Part shown: in pieces, positions 1 through 7,750 of the stretch
How the letters are laid out: each line of letters starts with the position of its first letter
Numbering within the stretch: the first letter of the stretch is position 1
DNA from: Opitutia bacterium
GTDB taxonomy: Bacteria; Verrucomicrobiota; Verrucomicrobiia; Opitutales; Seribacteraceae
Direction of reading: 5' to 3'
NCBI GenBank assembly: GCA_002692605.1
Contig: NZLE01000084.1
Location: 8,056-20,689 of the forward strand
DNA: 12,634 nt
Notes under the pieces: generated by a model
What the model was told of the DNA's origin: nothing
Seen by the model: only the letters and a program-made list of their open reading frames with translations
Database searches by the model: none
Made by a program: the position numbers and the translations under genes

Positions 1-893
1 ATCATAAAAAGATAGTCTATCCAAGGATGCGGAGTGTATGAACGGATTGGGCCCAAAATTCCGGCAACCCCTCCCACAAGTCCGATATTGAACATGTTTG
101 ATCCCAATACGTTACCCAACAGCATTCCGCTTTCCCCTTTTTTCAACAATGCAAGCGATGCGGCTAATTCAGGCAGGCTAGTGCCTATGGCAATCAGTGT
201 GAAACCGATAAGTTCTTCGGGAATTCCTGCTGAAAGAGCAAAATTTTTAGCCCCGAAGACCAATGCATCCGAACCGACCCAAAGAGAAACGGTAGCCAAG
301 AGTATCATCAAAAGAGAAAGGCTCACAGCGAAGCACGGATCCTTCTCCTCCTTTTTACTAGGAGGTGATGAGGAAGACCCCATTGCACCGAGGGTTATGA
401 AAAAGAGGTAAGCTAAGGTGTAGGCTAATAAAATCGAACCGATTATCCATCCAATGCCACTTGAGCCTCGAATAAATAGGCAAATGGAAAAGAAAAGCGT
501 GAGAGCTAGGAGAAGAAAGATCTGACTTCTGGGAATGACGTCTTTTGTATCAATAGGCTTGATCAATAACGAAATTCCTAGAATTAGACCGATGTTTGCG
601 ATGTTGGAACCGATGACGTTCCCAAGAATCATCCCAGTCGAGTTATTTCTTAAGGCTGCGATGGAGGTGAAGAGTTCCGGGGCCGAAGTGGCAATCGATA
701 CGATAGTAAGACCAATTACCACGCTAGGCACACCCAGAGAGGATGCCAGGTTGGAACAATGATCACTTAACCAATCGCCCCCTTTTGTCAAAAGATAGAA
801 TCCAAGCACTGCGCTTATTCCGAACAAAAACCAGCATCCCAAAGAATCTTCAGAACCAAAATATGGTAAAATGGACTCAAGAAATTGATACAT
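1..893 (-). CDS. CaCA-family Na+/Ca2+ (cation/proton) antiporter, YrbG-like, C-terminus cut by window edge
   Basis: Inner-membrane exchanger that probably moves Ca2+ against Na+ or H+. Reading the minus strand from ATG at 893 gives 297 codons without a stop up to position 3, so the 3' end lies outside the window. Both inverted alpha-repeats of the CaCA fold are visible: the first has GLTIVSIATSAPEL at residues 61-74 and GNVIGSN at 91-97; the second has IAIGTSLPEL at about 233-242 and GNVLGSN at 260-266. The acidic Glu of each repeat (E73, E242) is the expected ion-binding residue. A hydrophilic Ser/Pro/Lys/Glu loop at about 173-186 separates the halves, as in the family. Usual length is 310-370 residues, so perhaps 15-70 are missing. 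It is transcribed divergently from ileS. The ion specificity is inferred from the family. Apparent plus-strand reading frames here are shadows of this gene. Confidence 0.93.
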   Translation of the reverse strand, partial: MYQFLESILPYFGSEDSLGCWFLFGISAVLGFYLLTKGGDWLSDHCSNLASSLGVPSVVIGLTIVSIATSAPELFTSIAALRNNSTGMILGNVIGSNIANIGLILGISLLIKPIDTKDVIPRSQIFLLLALTLFFSICLFIRGSSGIGWIIGSILLAYTLAYLFFITLGAMGSSSSPPSKKEEKDPCFAVSLSLLMILLATVSLWVGSDALVFGAKNFALSAGIPEELIGFTLIAIGTSLPELAASLALLKKGESGMLLGNVLGSNMFNIGLVGGVAGILGPIRSYTPHPWIDYLFM

Positions 894-1028
894 GATTCAG
901 CAAATCCGCTAGAGTGCTTTGAGGCTAGTAGAAGGCAAGGAGAAAGTCTGAGGTTAATTTAGACCCTTGACGTGGAGACTCAATCGCACATCTTTCCTAC
1001 GCTTCCCTTTGTATTGTTAAAGTATTCG
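894..1028. other. Divergent intergenic region between antiporter and ileS
   Basis: This 135-base spacer must hold the promoters of both divergent genes if ATG 1029 is the ileS start. I see no convincing sigma70 pair. The best rightward -35-like hexamer is TTGACG at 967-972, but no good -10 follows at 16-18 bases; TATTGT at 1012-1017 is -10-like but has no matching -35. A purine-rich AAGGAG at 937-942 is too far from any start to serve as a ribosome binding site. No RNA gene or T-box-like leader is recognisable. Confidence 0.4.
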
Positions 1029-3815
1029 ATGAACCAAGCAGAAAAGCTCAAGGACACCTTGAATCTTCCCAAAACTGACTTTCCGATGCGAGCCAACGCG
1101 GTGGAGAGAGAGCCTGAAAGAATCAAGCATTGGGACAGGAGTGAGGCTTACGGTCGTATGCAAGCGAAGAATTCCACGAAAGAGGCATTTGTGCTTCATG
1201 ACGGACCTCCGTTTACCAACGGAGACGTGCATGTCGGAACTGCTTTGAATAAAATTCTCAAAGATACGATTCTGAGGTACAAAAATTCTCGAGGTTTTAG
1301 AACCCCCTATTTGCCAGGATGGGATTGTCATGGATTGCCTATCGAGCACAAGGTGACGAAAAGCCTGCAAAAGGAAAAAGCTGATTTTGATTCACTTTCA
1401 ATTCGTCAGGCTTGCGCCGAGTTCTCCGAATCGTTCATTGCCACACAACGTAAGCAGTTTCAAAGGTTGGGCGTTTTGGCAGATTGGGAAAAGGAATACC
1501 GCACCATGAACCCAAACTACGAAGCGGAAATTCTAAGGACCTTTGCCAAATTCGTTGAAAAAGGTTTGGTATATCGCAGTAAAAAACCCGTTTATTGGTC
1601 CATCCCGTGCAGAACTGCTCTGGCGGAGGCTGAGATTGAATACCAAGATCATCTCAGCCCTTCGATTTTCGTTCGTTTTCGTATGATTGGAGTCGAGCGT
1701 GAATCTTATTTGATTATTTGGACAACAACGCCTTGGACCTTGCCCGCCAATTTGGCTGTTTCAGTTCACCCAAAGGAAAAGTACCAAGAGTTGAGGATTG
1801 GTGACTTGAGTTATTGGGTTGGTTCAAGCTTGGCGGAAAGTGTAATTGAAGCCTGCGAAATGAAGGAAGTCGTCCGCGGTAATGAGGTATTGGGCGAGGA
1901 GTTAGTCGGATCTGCGACTCAACACCCCTTCATTGATAGGAAAAGCCCGGTTTTATCGGCGGATTACGTAACCATGGATGCGGGGACTGGATGCGTTCAT
2001 ACTGCGCCCGGACACGGCTTGGAAGATTATCTAACTGGCATTGCCAATAATTTGGATATTTATTGTCCCTTGGATGATCACGGCTGTTATTCGGATGATG
2101 GTCAAATTCCCGATGATTTGGTCGGTGTTTCAGTATTGGAGAAAGCCAATGGTTGTCCCGCTAATCAGAAGGTGCTTTCAATCCTCTCTGCAAACGGGCA
2201 CTTATTGGCAATCCATGATCATCATCATCAATACCCTCATTGTTGGAGAAGTAAGACTCCAGTTGTATTCAGGGCCATGGATCAGTGGTTTGTCGCTTTG
2301 GACAAAGATGGATTGCGTGATCGGAGCATGGAGGCAGTCGCAGGTGTTTCCTTCACCCCCGATTGGGGGCAAAATCGGATTAGAGGTTTTCTCGAATCCA
2401 GACCAGATTGGTGCATTTCAAGGCAACGCGCTTGGGGAGTACCCATACCGGTCTTTTATGACCAAGACGGTGAACCGCTCTTGGATCACGATTTGATACT
2501 CTTTCTTTCCGATAAGATAGAGCAGCAAGGAACTGATTACTGGTTTTCGACGTCTGAGGACGAGTTACTGAGTGGTTTTGAATTGCCGGCGGAGTGGAAA
2601 GACAAAGTACTGAAAAAAGGGACTGACACTTTAGACGTGTGGATCGATTCTGGGTGCAGTCATCGATCGGTTCTAAAAGAAAATGCTGAGGTCACTTGGC
2701 CTGCGGATTTGTATTTGGAAGGAAGTGATCAGCATCGCGGTTGGTTTCAGAGTTCTCTTTGGACGGCTATGGTTTCCTTTGGAGATGCGCCTTATCGAAG
2801 AATTTTGACTCACGGTTTTGTTGTAGATGGTGATGGGCGTAAAATTTCCAAAAGTGACGGTAAACCTCAAACTGCTGACTCATATGTCACAAAATATGGA
2901 GCGGATGTCCTGCGTTTATGGGTCTGTTCCGAAGATTTTCGAAGGGATATTCCTCTTTCCGATGAAATCCTTGGTCAAGTTGTCAGATCTTACCGAACCC
3001 TGCGAAATACGATCAGGTTTCAACTGGGGACATTGGATGACTTTTCTTGGGGTGAGAACCGAGTCGAAATCTCTGAAATGGATATGATTGATCGATGGGC
3101 TTTGGCTCAATCAGCCGAATTGGTGGATGAGGTAACCAAAGCCTTCGAAGCCTATGAATTTCACAAAGTCGTTCAATTGATTAATCGATATTGCTCCGGC
3201 GTGCTGTCATCGACTTATCATGACATTATCAAGGACAGGCTTTACACCCTGCACCCAAACGATCACAAAAGAAGATCCACTCAAACTGGGGTTCAATTGA
3301 TTTTTGAGACTCTCGTTCGCTTGCTTGGTCCAATTATGCCTTTTACCGCGGACGAAGCATGGTCCTTTCATAAATCCGGGAAATCCTGCGGTGGTGATTT
3401 GCTTTGCTTGGAGGACTGGCCGACCTTCGATGACGAATGGTTGGGTGACGAGCTCGTGAAAGATGCGGAATTGCTGTTGGAACTGAAGGAATCAAAAATT
3501 AACGAAGTGTTGGAAAATCTCCGTGCGCAAAAGAAAATTGGTCAATCTCTGGATGCAGAAGTGGAAATCGAAGTTGCAATGGATGATCCATTATTCGAGC
3601 CGATAAAACGCCGCGCGGAATTGCTGCCGGAGCTCTTTATCGTATCAGGCGTACAAATAATCGAATTGGACCAAGGTAACCCACTTTCCGTGTCCGCAAG
3701 ACACGCTGGTGGCGTTCGATGCCCAAGAAGTTGGAGGTGGGTTCCCAAACTCGTAGCGGTAGAGCCATGGGGAGAAGTTTCGCCTCGTTGCGCTGAAGTT
3801 CTTGCAAAGCTTTGA
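1029..3815 (+). CDS. ileS: Isoleucyl-tRNA synthetase (class I), with incomplete C-terminal zinc motif
   Basis: Cytoplasmic enzyme that charges tRNA-Ile and hydrolyses mischarged Val-tRNA. Numbered from ATG 1029 it has 928 residues, a normal bacterial size. Residues 58-71 carry the DGPPFTNGDVHVGT segment containing the HIGH-equivalent HVGT (68-71). The editing domain shows WTTTPWTLPANLAV and later GTGCVHTAPGHG. DVWIDSGCSH and EGSDQHRGWFQSSL lie before the KMSKS-equivalent KISKS (605-609). The helical anticodon-binding domain and a C-terminal zinc-finger-like segment follow. Oddity: the finger reads CPRS (898-901) and SPRC (918-921), so two of the four usual cysteines are serine. A longer frame opens at GTG 972, but the extra 19 residues look unlike the family, so I chose ATG 1029; neither start has a Shine-Dalgarno. 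It is first of a probable ileS-dksA-like-lspA operon, echoing the ileS-lspA linkage known in other bacteria. Confidence 0.97.
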   Translation: MNQAEKLKDTLNLPKTDFPMRANAVEREPERIKHWDRSEAYGRMQAKNSTKEAFVLHDGPPFTNGDVHVGTALNKILKDTILRYKNSRGFRTPYLPGWDCHGLPIEHKVTKSLQKEKADFDSLSIRQACAEFSESFIATQRKQFQRLGVLADWEKEYRTMNPNYEAEILRTFAKFVEKGLVYRSKKPVYWSIPCRTALAEAEIEYQDHLSPSIFVRFRMIGVERESYLIIWTTTPWTLPANLAVSVHPKEKYQELRIGDLSYWVGSSLAESVIEACEMKEVVRGNEVLGEELVGSATQHPFIDRKSPVLSADYVTMDAGTGCVHTAPGHGLEDYLTGIANNLDIYCPLDDHGCYSDDGQIPDDLVGVSVLEKANGCPANQKVLSILSANGHLLAIHDHHHQYPHCWRSKTPVVFRAMDQWFVALDKDGLRDRSMEAVAGVSFTPDWGQNRIRGFLESRPDWCISRQRAWGVPIPVFYDQDGEPLLDHDLILFLSDKIEQQGTDYWFSTSEDELLSGFELPAEWKDKVLKKGTDTLDVWIDSGCSHRSVLKENAEVTWPADLYLEGSDQHRGWFQSSLWTAMVSFGDAPYRRILTHGFVVDGDGRKISKSDGKPQTADSYVTKYGADVLRLWVCSEDFRRDIPLSDEILGQVVRSYRTLRNTIRFQLGTLDDFSWGENRVEISEMDMIDRWALAQSAELVDEVTKAFEAYEFHKVVQLINRYCSGVLSSTYHDIIKDRLYTLHPNDHKRRSTQTGVQLIFETLVRLLGPIMPFTADEAWSFHKSGKSCGGDLLCLEDWPTFDDEWLGDELVKDAELLLELKESKINEVLENLRAQKKIGQSLDAEVEIEVAMDDPLFEPIKRRAELLPELFIVSGVQIIELDQGNPLSVSARHAGGVRCPRSWRWVPKLVAVEPWGEVSPRCAEVLAKL

Positions 3816-3845
3816 CTAAGTTGTATTTTTCCACTCCGAAGTATC

Positions 3846-4958
3846 ATGACTAAGAAAAAAACCGTACCGAAATCCATTTCGAATAAGGCAGCCAAGGAAA
3901 ACAAAAAATCAAAACCCTCGGCCAAACCGAAGCCAACTAAGACTACCGCTAAAAAGACTGCTTCAAAAACAAGTGTTGCAAAACAATCCCAAGCAAAGAA
4001 GGTTTCAGAAACTAAGCGGAAAGCCCCAAGCACCCGTGGAAAAACTGCGGCAAGTCCCGTCTCCAAAGCAGTTGGAAAGAAGGTTTCGAAAGTTCCTGCA
4101 AAAAAAATCGTTTCCAAGACTAGTTCTGGAAAAGGCTCTAAAACTGCCTCGGCCAAAGTAACCAAAACCAGAACATCAAATCCACCCAAACTTGCGAAAT
4201 CCAAAGTCGAATCCGCGGAAGGAGAGAAACGAGTTCGCGAGATCGTTTCGAAAAACTTATCACTAAAGGAGGAGGAAAAAGTAGAGAGTCGCGGCTTTTC
4301 GCTCAATGACGTTCGTCAAATCCTTAAGACTAAAACGGATAAGAAGGAAAAGCTTTCTAACACCGGGAAAAAGAAAGTCGTGTCCCCAAAAAAGGATACA
4401 AAGGCGCCTCCCGCCCCGAAAAAGAAATCAACCAAGGTGAAAAAGCTTCAAACCGCTTCTGTTGACGACATTCTGGGCTTCGGGGTTTCTCTCGGACCAA
4501 CGCGTCCCATTAGAGACGAATCCAAAGTGCCGAACGTGTGGAAAACTTTTTACAAGGACTTAATGTCACTTCGGGCATCCTTAAAAGGAGCCTTGGGCGA
4601 GCGGTCCAGCGAGACGATAGGGGCGTCCGCTCGAGAAGCATCCGGTGAACTGTCCCTTAATTCATCGGATGCGGGAACGGAAACTTTTGATCGTGACGTA
4701 GCTTTGTCCATGGTTGCCAGTGAGCAGGAGGCTTTGGAGGAGGTGGAAGATGCGATTGACAGAATTTTTGACGGCAGCTACGGCATATGTCAGGAAACGA
4801 AAAAACCCATCAAGAAAACTAGGCTAAAGGTTGTTCCTTTCACTCGTTTTTCTCTCGAAGGACAGAATCAATTCGAGCAGCGCAAAACCAAGGAGCAGGA
4901 TTCCGGATCCGGAGCGTTTGCAACGATCTCCGACTCTACGATGGGAGTCGAGGAATAG
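3846..4958 (+). CDS. DksA/TraR-family regulator with lysine-rich N-terminal tail and degenerate zinc finger
   Basis: Probable RNA-polymerase secondary-channel factor of the DksA/TraR family, 370 residues, far longer than DksA (about 150). Residues 1-120 are low complexity and contain 35 Lys with Ala, Ser, Thr and Pro, like histone H1 tails, suggesting nucleic-acid binding. Residues 121-215 are charged linker. The DksA-like part begins near WKTFYKDLMSLR; the second coiled-coil helix runs from D275-A-G-T-E-T-F-D-R-D to the GSYGIC motif ending at C315. In place of the C4 zinc finger the residues are C315, T318, S336 and G339, so only one ligand remains. RLKVVPFTRF after the motif matches the family core. 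It lies 30 bases after ileS and its TAG stop is 21 bases before the lspA start, so co-transcription is likely. A long minus-strand open frame across this gene is a compositional shadow of the Lys codons. Function in this organism is inferred. Confidence 0.85.
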   Translation: MTKKKTVPKSISNKAAKENKKSKPSAKPKPTKTTAKKTASKTSVAKQSQAKKVSETKRKAPSTRGKTAASPVSKAVGKKVSKVPAKKIVSKTSSGKGSKTASAKVTKTRTSNPPKLAKSKVESAEGEKRVREIVSKNLSLKEEEKVESRGFSLNDVRQILKTKTDKKEKLSNTGKKKVVSPKKDTKAPPAPKKKSTKVKKLQTASVDDILGFGVSLGPTRPIRDESKVPNVWKTFYKDLMSLRASLKGALGERSSETIGASAREASGELSLNSSDAGTETFDRDVALSMVASEQEALEEVEDAIDRIFDGSYGICQETKKPIKKTRLKVVPFTRFSLEGQNQFEQRKTKEQDSGSGAFATISDSTMGVEE

Positions 4959-4979
4959 TCTTTCTTTCCCTTTGGTCCT

Positions 4980-5501
4980 TTGGGTAAGTACGCGCGATTT
5001 TGGATTTTCTTCGTAGGTCTTTACGGATTTGACTTGGCAACTAAAGCATGGGTCGTTGACAATTCTCTTGAATTAAGACGAAACCCCATGCAGATCATCG
5101 ATCTTATCGAAGGGGATGAGGCATTGCTGGAATTTACCTATGTTACAAATCCTGGTGCTGCTTGGAGCATGTTTTCCGACTACCCGCAATATCTGACTCT
5201 TCTCGCAGTCTTTGCCTTGGTAGCGATGTATTGGTTTAGGAAGCAATTGGAGCTTCATCTTATTCCACAACAAATTATGTTCGGCTTAATCTGTGGAGGC
5301 ATTTGCGGCAACTTGTCCGATCGATTGTTCCGTGAACCCGCCGAGGTCGTGGACTTCATTGATACCTTCATCCCTTTGATCAATTATGATTATCCTATCT
5401 TCAACATTGCCGATTCGGGAATCTTCGTAGGAGCGATTTCCTATGTGATTTGGGGAGCGTTCGAATCAAAAAGAGAAAAGGGAAAAGAAACTCTAGAGTA
5501 A
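4980..5501 (+). CDS. lspA: Lipoprotein signal peptidase II
   Basis: Inner-membrane aspartyl protease that removes signal peptides from diacylglyceryl-modified prolipoproteins; 173 residues, the usual size. The first membrane helix contains the conserved D..TK (FDLATKAW), followed by TNPGAAWSMF (family NxGAAF), then GGICGNLSDRLF with catalytic Asp114, VVDFID, and FNIADS with catalytic Asp145. Four hydrophobic segments fit the known topology. The start must be TTG at 4980: it is the only ATG, GTG or TTG between the in-frame upstream TAG (4956-4958, the stop of the DksA-like gene) and the first membrane helix. No Shine-Dalgarno precedes it, so translation may depend on coupling to the gene upstream. 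It ends 31 bases from the convergent yicC stop. Confidence 0.95.
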   Translation: MGKYARFWIFFVGLYGFDLATKAWVVDNSLELRRNPMQIIDLIEGDEALLEFTYVTNPGAAWSMFSDYPQYLTLLAVFALVAMYWFRKQLELHLIPQQIMFGLICGGICGNLSDRLFREPAEVVDFIDTFIPLINYDYPIFNIADSGIFVGAISYVIWGAFESKREKGKETLE

Positions 5502-5532
5502 GGCGGGGAGTCAATTTCTCGCTGAAGATCAA

Positions 5533-6408
5533 TCATTCCACGTTCATAGCCTGTTCTCTCATCTTTTCGACTTCAGCTCTGGCTTCTAGCGCAAGATTCG
5601 TACAAGAGGTTCTGGTTGATTTTGAGCATAGAGTATTCAGTTCTCGGCTAACCTCTTGGAGAAGGAACTCAATTTTTCTGCCCACGCTGGATTTTGAACC
5701 AACGGTCTCGGAAATTTGTTCGAGGTGACTGTCAAGCCTAGTGATTTCTTCCGAGACATCGCATTTTTCCGCGTAGAGCGCGATTTCCTTCAAGACACGG
5801 TCATCATCCTGGTCCAATTCCAAGTCGGACTTACGAAGTCTTTCCAAAAGCTTGTCTTTTGAATCTTGGGCCATTCCAAAACATTCTGATTTCATTTTTT
5901 CAGACAGCTTTGCAAGAATTTCAGTTCGGTTCTTTAAATCTTGTGACAAAATGATGCCCTCAGCAACACGCATCTCCTTCATTTCCTTCAAAGCATGTAA
6001 AAGCGCAGTTTCAAGAAATGGAAATGCTTCGTCGTAGCTGGGGATGCCAAGTTCTTTTTTCCTTAAGTTCGCGACTTGGACTATGAGATCAGGTGTGAGG
6101 GCGAACTTTTGCCCTCTTTTTTCCATGTATGAACGAATCGTATCCAAGTCCAATTCGAGAGATTTCTCATCAAATGGACTTTCATTGGCGGTTTTGGACT
6201 TCTGTTCCAGGTTCAATGAAATTCTGATTCGGCCTCTATCAAGGTGTTTGCGCAGAAGTTGAATGGCATGTTGCTCGAAGGTTTGCCATTCCTTGGGTCC
6301 GGCAAAAACCACCTCAAGGTTACGTTTGTTAACCGAAGAAATCTCTAAGGAAACCAAATGGACAGGCAATTCGACTTTGGCTCGCCCATATCCGGTCATG
6401 CTATTCAT
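5533..6408 (-). CDS. yicC: YicC/YloC-family endoribonuclease
   Basis: Member of the YicC family, now linked to endoribonuclease activity and sRNA/mRNA decay; 291 residues, typical. The diagnostic N-terminal MTGYGRA lies at residues 4-10, followed by SSVNKRNLEV (family RSVNxRxLE). The C-terminal DUF1732 signature is present as GRKIEFLLQEVSRELNTLCSK and closes with a Glu/Arg-rich helix ending REQAMNVE. The ATG at 6408-6406 overlaps the TGA of trpB in an ATGA, so the two are probably translated from one mRNA by re-initiation. In many bacteria yicC is found near gmk or rph rather than trpB. It converges with lspA; the 31-base gap contains only a weak G-U-rich hairpin without a T-tract. Confidence 0.95.
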   Translation of the reverse strand: MNSMTGYGRAKVELPVHLVSLEISSVNKRNLEVVFAGPKEWQTFEQHAIQLLRKHLDRGRIRISLNLEQKSKTANESPFDEKSLELDLDTIRSYMEKRGQKFALTPDLIVQVANLRKKELGIPSYDEAFPFLETALLHALKEMKEMRVAEGIILSQDLKNRTEILAKLSEKMKSECFGMAQDSKDKLLERLRKSDLELDQDDDRVLKEIALYAEKCDVSEEITRLDSHLEQISETVGSKSSVGRKIEFLLQEVSRELNTLCSKSTRTSCTNLALEARAEVEKMREQAMNVE

Positions 6409-7658
6409 TGCAATTTCAAGGTAGGCAAATTCTTAACACCCATCAACCGAGCGGCTTCCATGGCATCTTTGTCGCCCCGACCACTCAGATTGATGCAAAT
6501 CATCTTATCCTTGGACATCTGCTTCGCTCGTTTGAAAGCGAAGGCGAGCCCATGGGAGGTTTCCAGAGCGGGAAGTATTCCCTCTTCGGAAGAAAGCAAT
6601 TTGAAGGCATCGAGCGCTTCCTCGTCCCCGGCGTGAGCGAACTCTATTCTCTTGCGATCATTGTAGAAAGCATGTTCGGGGCCGATGGCGGCATAATCAA
6701 GGCCTGCGGAAACCGAATGCGTAGGATTGATTTGCCCATCTTCGTTTTGCAGAATCCAAGTCTTGCATCCCTGTAGAACTCCAACTTTCCCACCCTCGAA
6801 TCTCACCGCATGGTCGCCTTCCTCCAAAGAACGTCCCCCAGCCTCAACACCGATCAATCTAACCTCAGGTTCTTCTAGGAATTCGAAAAAGAAGCCAATG
6901 GCATTGCTTCCGCCCCCGACGCAAGCAATCAGTTCGTCGGGGAGTTTCCCATGCAAACGGATAAACTGGTCTTTGGTTTCCTCGCCAATCACCCTGTGAA
7001 AGTCTCGAACGATTTTAGGGTAGGGGTGAGCCCCCAAAGCCGATCCCAAAATGTAATGGGTGTTTCTGACGTTCGTAACCCAATCTCTCATGGCTTCGTT
7101 TATGGCTTCCTTCAAGGTTTTGCTTCCAGCCTCCACCCCTCGAACCTCGGCACCGCTCAACCTCATCCGAAAAACGTTCAAGGCTTGCCGTCTCATATCT
7201 TCGGCACCCATGTAGATCACGCATTCGAACCCAAATCTGGCACAGACTGATGCGGTTGCAATGCCATGCTGCCCAGCACCCGTTTCAGCAATGATTCTTT
7301 TCTTTCCCATCCGTTTTGCAAGTAAAGCTTGTCCAAGGGCGTTGTTGATTTTGTGAGCGCCCGTATGGAGCAAATCCTCGCGTTTGAGGAAAATTTGAGC
7401 TCCACCAAATTTGTCGCTTAATCTCTTGGCATGATAAAGTTCGGTTGGACGACCGGCAAAGGTTCGAAGCAAATATTTGAGCTCCTCATGAAAATTTTTG
7501 TCTTTTTGAGCTTCAAGGTAAGCCTCATTTAATTCGCTCAAAGGATGAGCGAGAGTTTCCGGAACGAATGAACCGCCGTAAGGACCGAACCTACCTCTTT
7601 CATCAGGTAAGGAAAACCGATCGGTTTCAGATTTGTTTTCAAAGGTGCTTTTGCTCAT
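6405..7658 (-). CDS. trpB: Tryptophan synthase beta subunit
   Basis: PLP enzyme that condenses indole with L-serine to give L-tryptophan; it normally works as an alpha2beta2 complex with TrpA. It has 417 residues, close to the usual 400. The N-terminal GRFGPYGGSFVPETL segment (22-36) is the TrpB1 signature. The PLP lysine is K103 in HTGAHKINN, the catalytic glutamate is E125 in AETGAGQHG, and the phosphate loop is GGGSN (248-252). SGRGDKD closes the active-site region near residue 392. No trpA or other trp gene is adjacent in the window, so the partner must lie elsewhere. Start ATG 7658 is followed by a normal N-terminal extension; no Shine-Dalgarno is seen. It is the first gene of a trpB-yicC pair. 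Confidence 0.97.
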   Translation of the reverse strand: MSKSTFENKSETDRFSLPDERGRFGPYGGSFVPETLAHPLSELNEAYLEAQKDKNFHEELKYLLRTFAGRPTELYHAKRLSDKFGGAQIFLKREDLLHTGAHKINNALGQALLAKRMGKKRIIAETGAGQHGIATASVCARFGFECVIYMGAEDMRRQALNVFRMRLSGAEVRGVEAGSKTLKEAINEAMRDWVTNVRNTHYILGSALGAHPYPKIVRDFHRVIGEETKDQFIRLHGKLPDELIACVGGGSNAIGFFFEFLEEPEVRLIGVEAGGRSLEEGDHAVRFEGGKVGVLQGCKTWILQNEDGQINPTHSVSAGLDYAAIGPEHAFYNDRKRIEFAHAGDEEALDAFKLLSSEEGILPALETSHGLAFAFKRAKQMSKDKMICINLSGRGDKDAMEAARLMGVKNLPTLKLQ

Positions 7659-7679
7659 TGGAAATTTAATGAAAATTTC

Positions 7680-7708
7680 ATCCTATTGATCAGATTTGCT
7701 TGCGACAA
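7680..7708 (-). promoter_or_regulatory. Candidate sigma70 promoter for trpB-yicC
   Basis: On the minus strand TTGTCG (7708-7703) and TAGGAT (7685-7680) are separated by 17 bases, each matching the sigma70 consensus at four of six positions. Transcription would start about 15-20 bases before the trpB ATG, leaving no room for a leader peptide or attenuator. This is an eye-based match in a 92-base divergent spacer shared with kdsB and could be chance. Confidence 0.25.
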
Positions 7709-7750
7709 CCCAAGAAAACATACCAGAGTGAATTCCATTGATTTTAAACG

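Noticed and set aside
34..762. Plus-strand open frames of 125 and 75 codons at the left edge
   Set aside because: They are antisense to the antiporter, whose two CaCA repeats are unmistakable on the minus strand.
972..1028. GTG 972 as the ileS start
   Set aside because: The added 19 residues do not resemble IleS N-termini, while ATG 1029 leads directly to a family-like KDTLNLPKTDFPMR segment. Not fully excluded, since neither has a ribosome binding site.
3542..4306. Long minus-strand open frame of 254 codons, Phe/Leu/Thr-rich
   Set aside because: It lies antisense to the ileS end and the lysine-rich tail; its composition is what Lys, Ala and Ser codons give when read backwards. No domain or start context supports it.
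5503..5522. Hairpin between the convergent lspA and yicC stops as a bidirectional terminator
   Set aside because: The stem depends on three G-U pairs and has no T-tract on either side.
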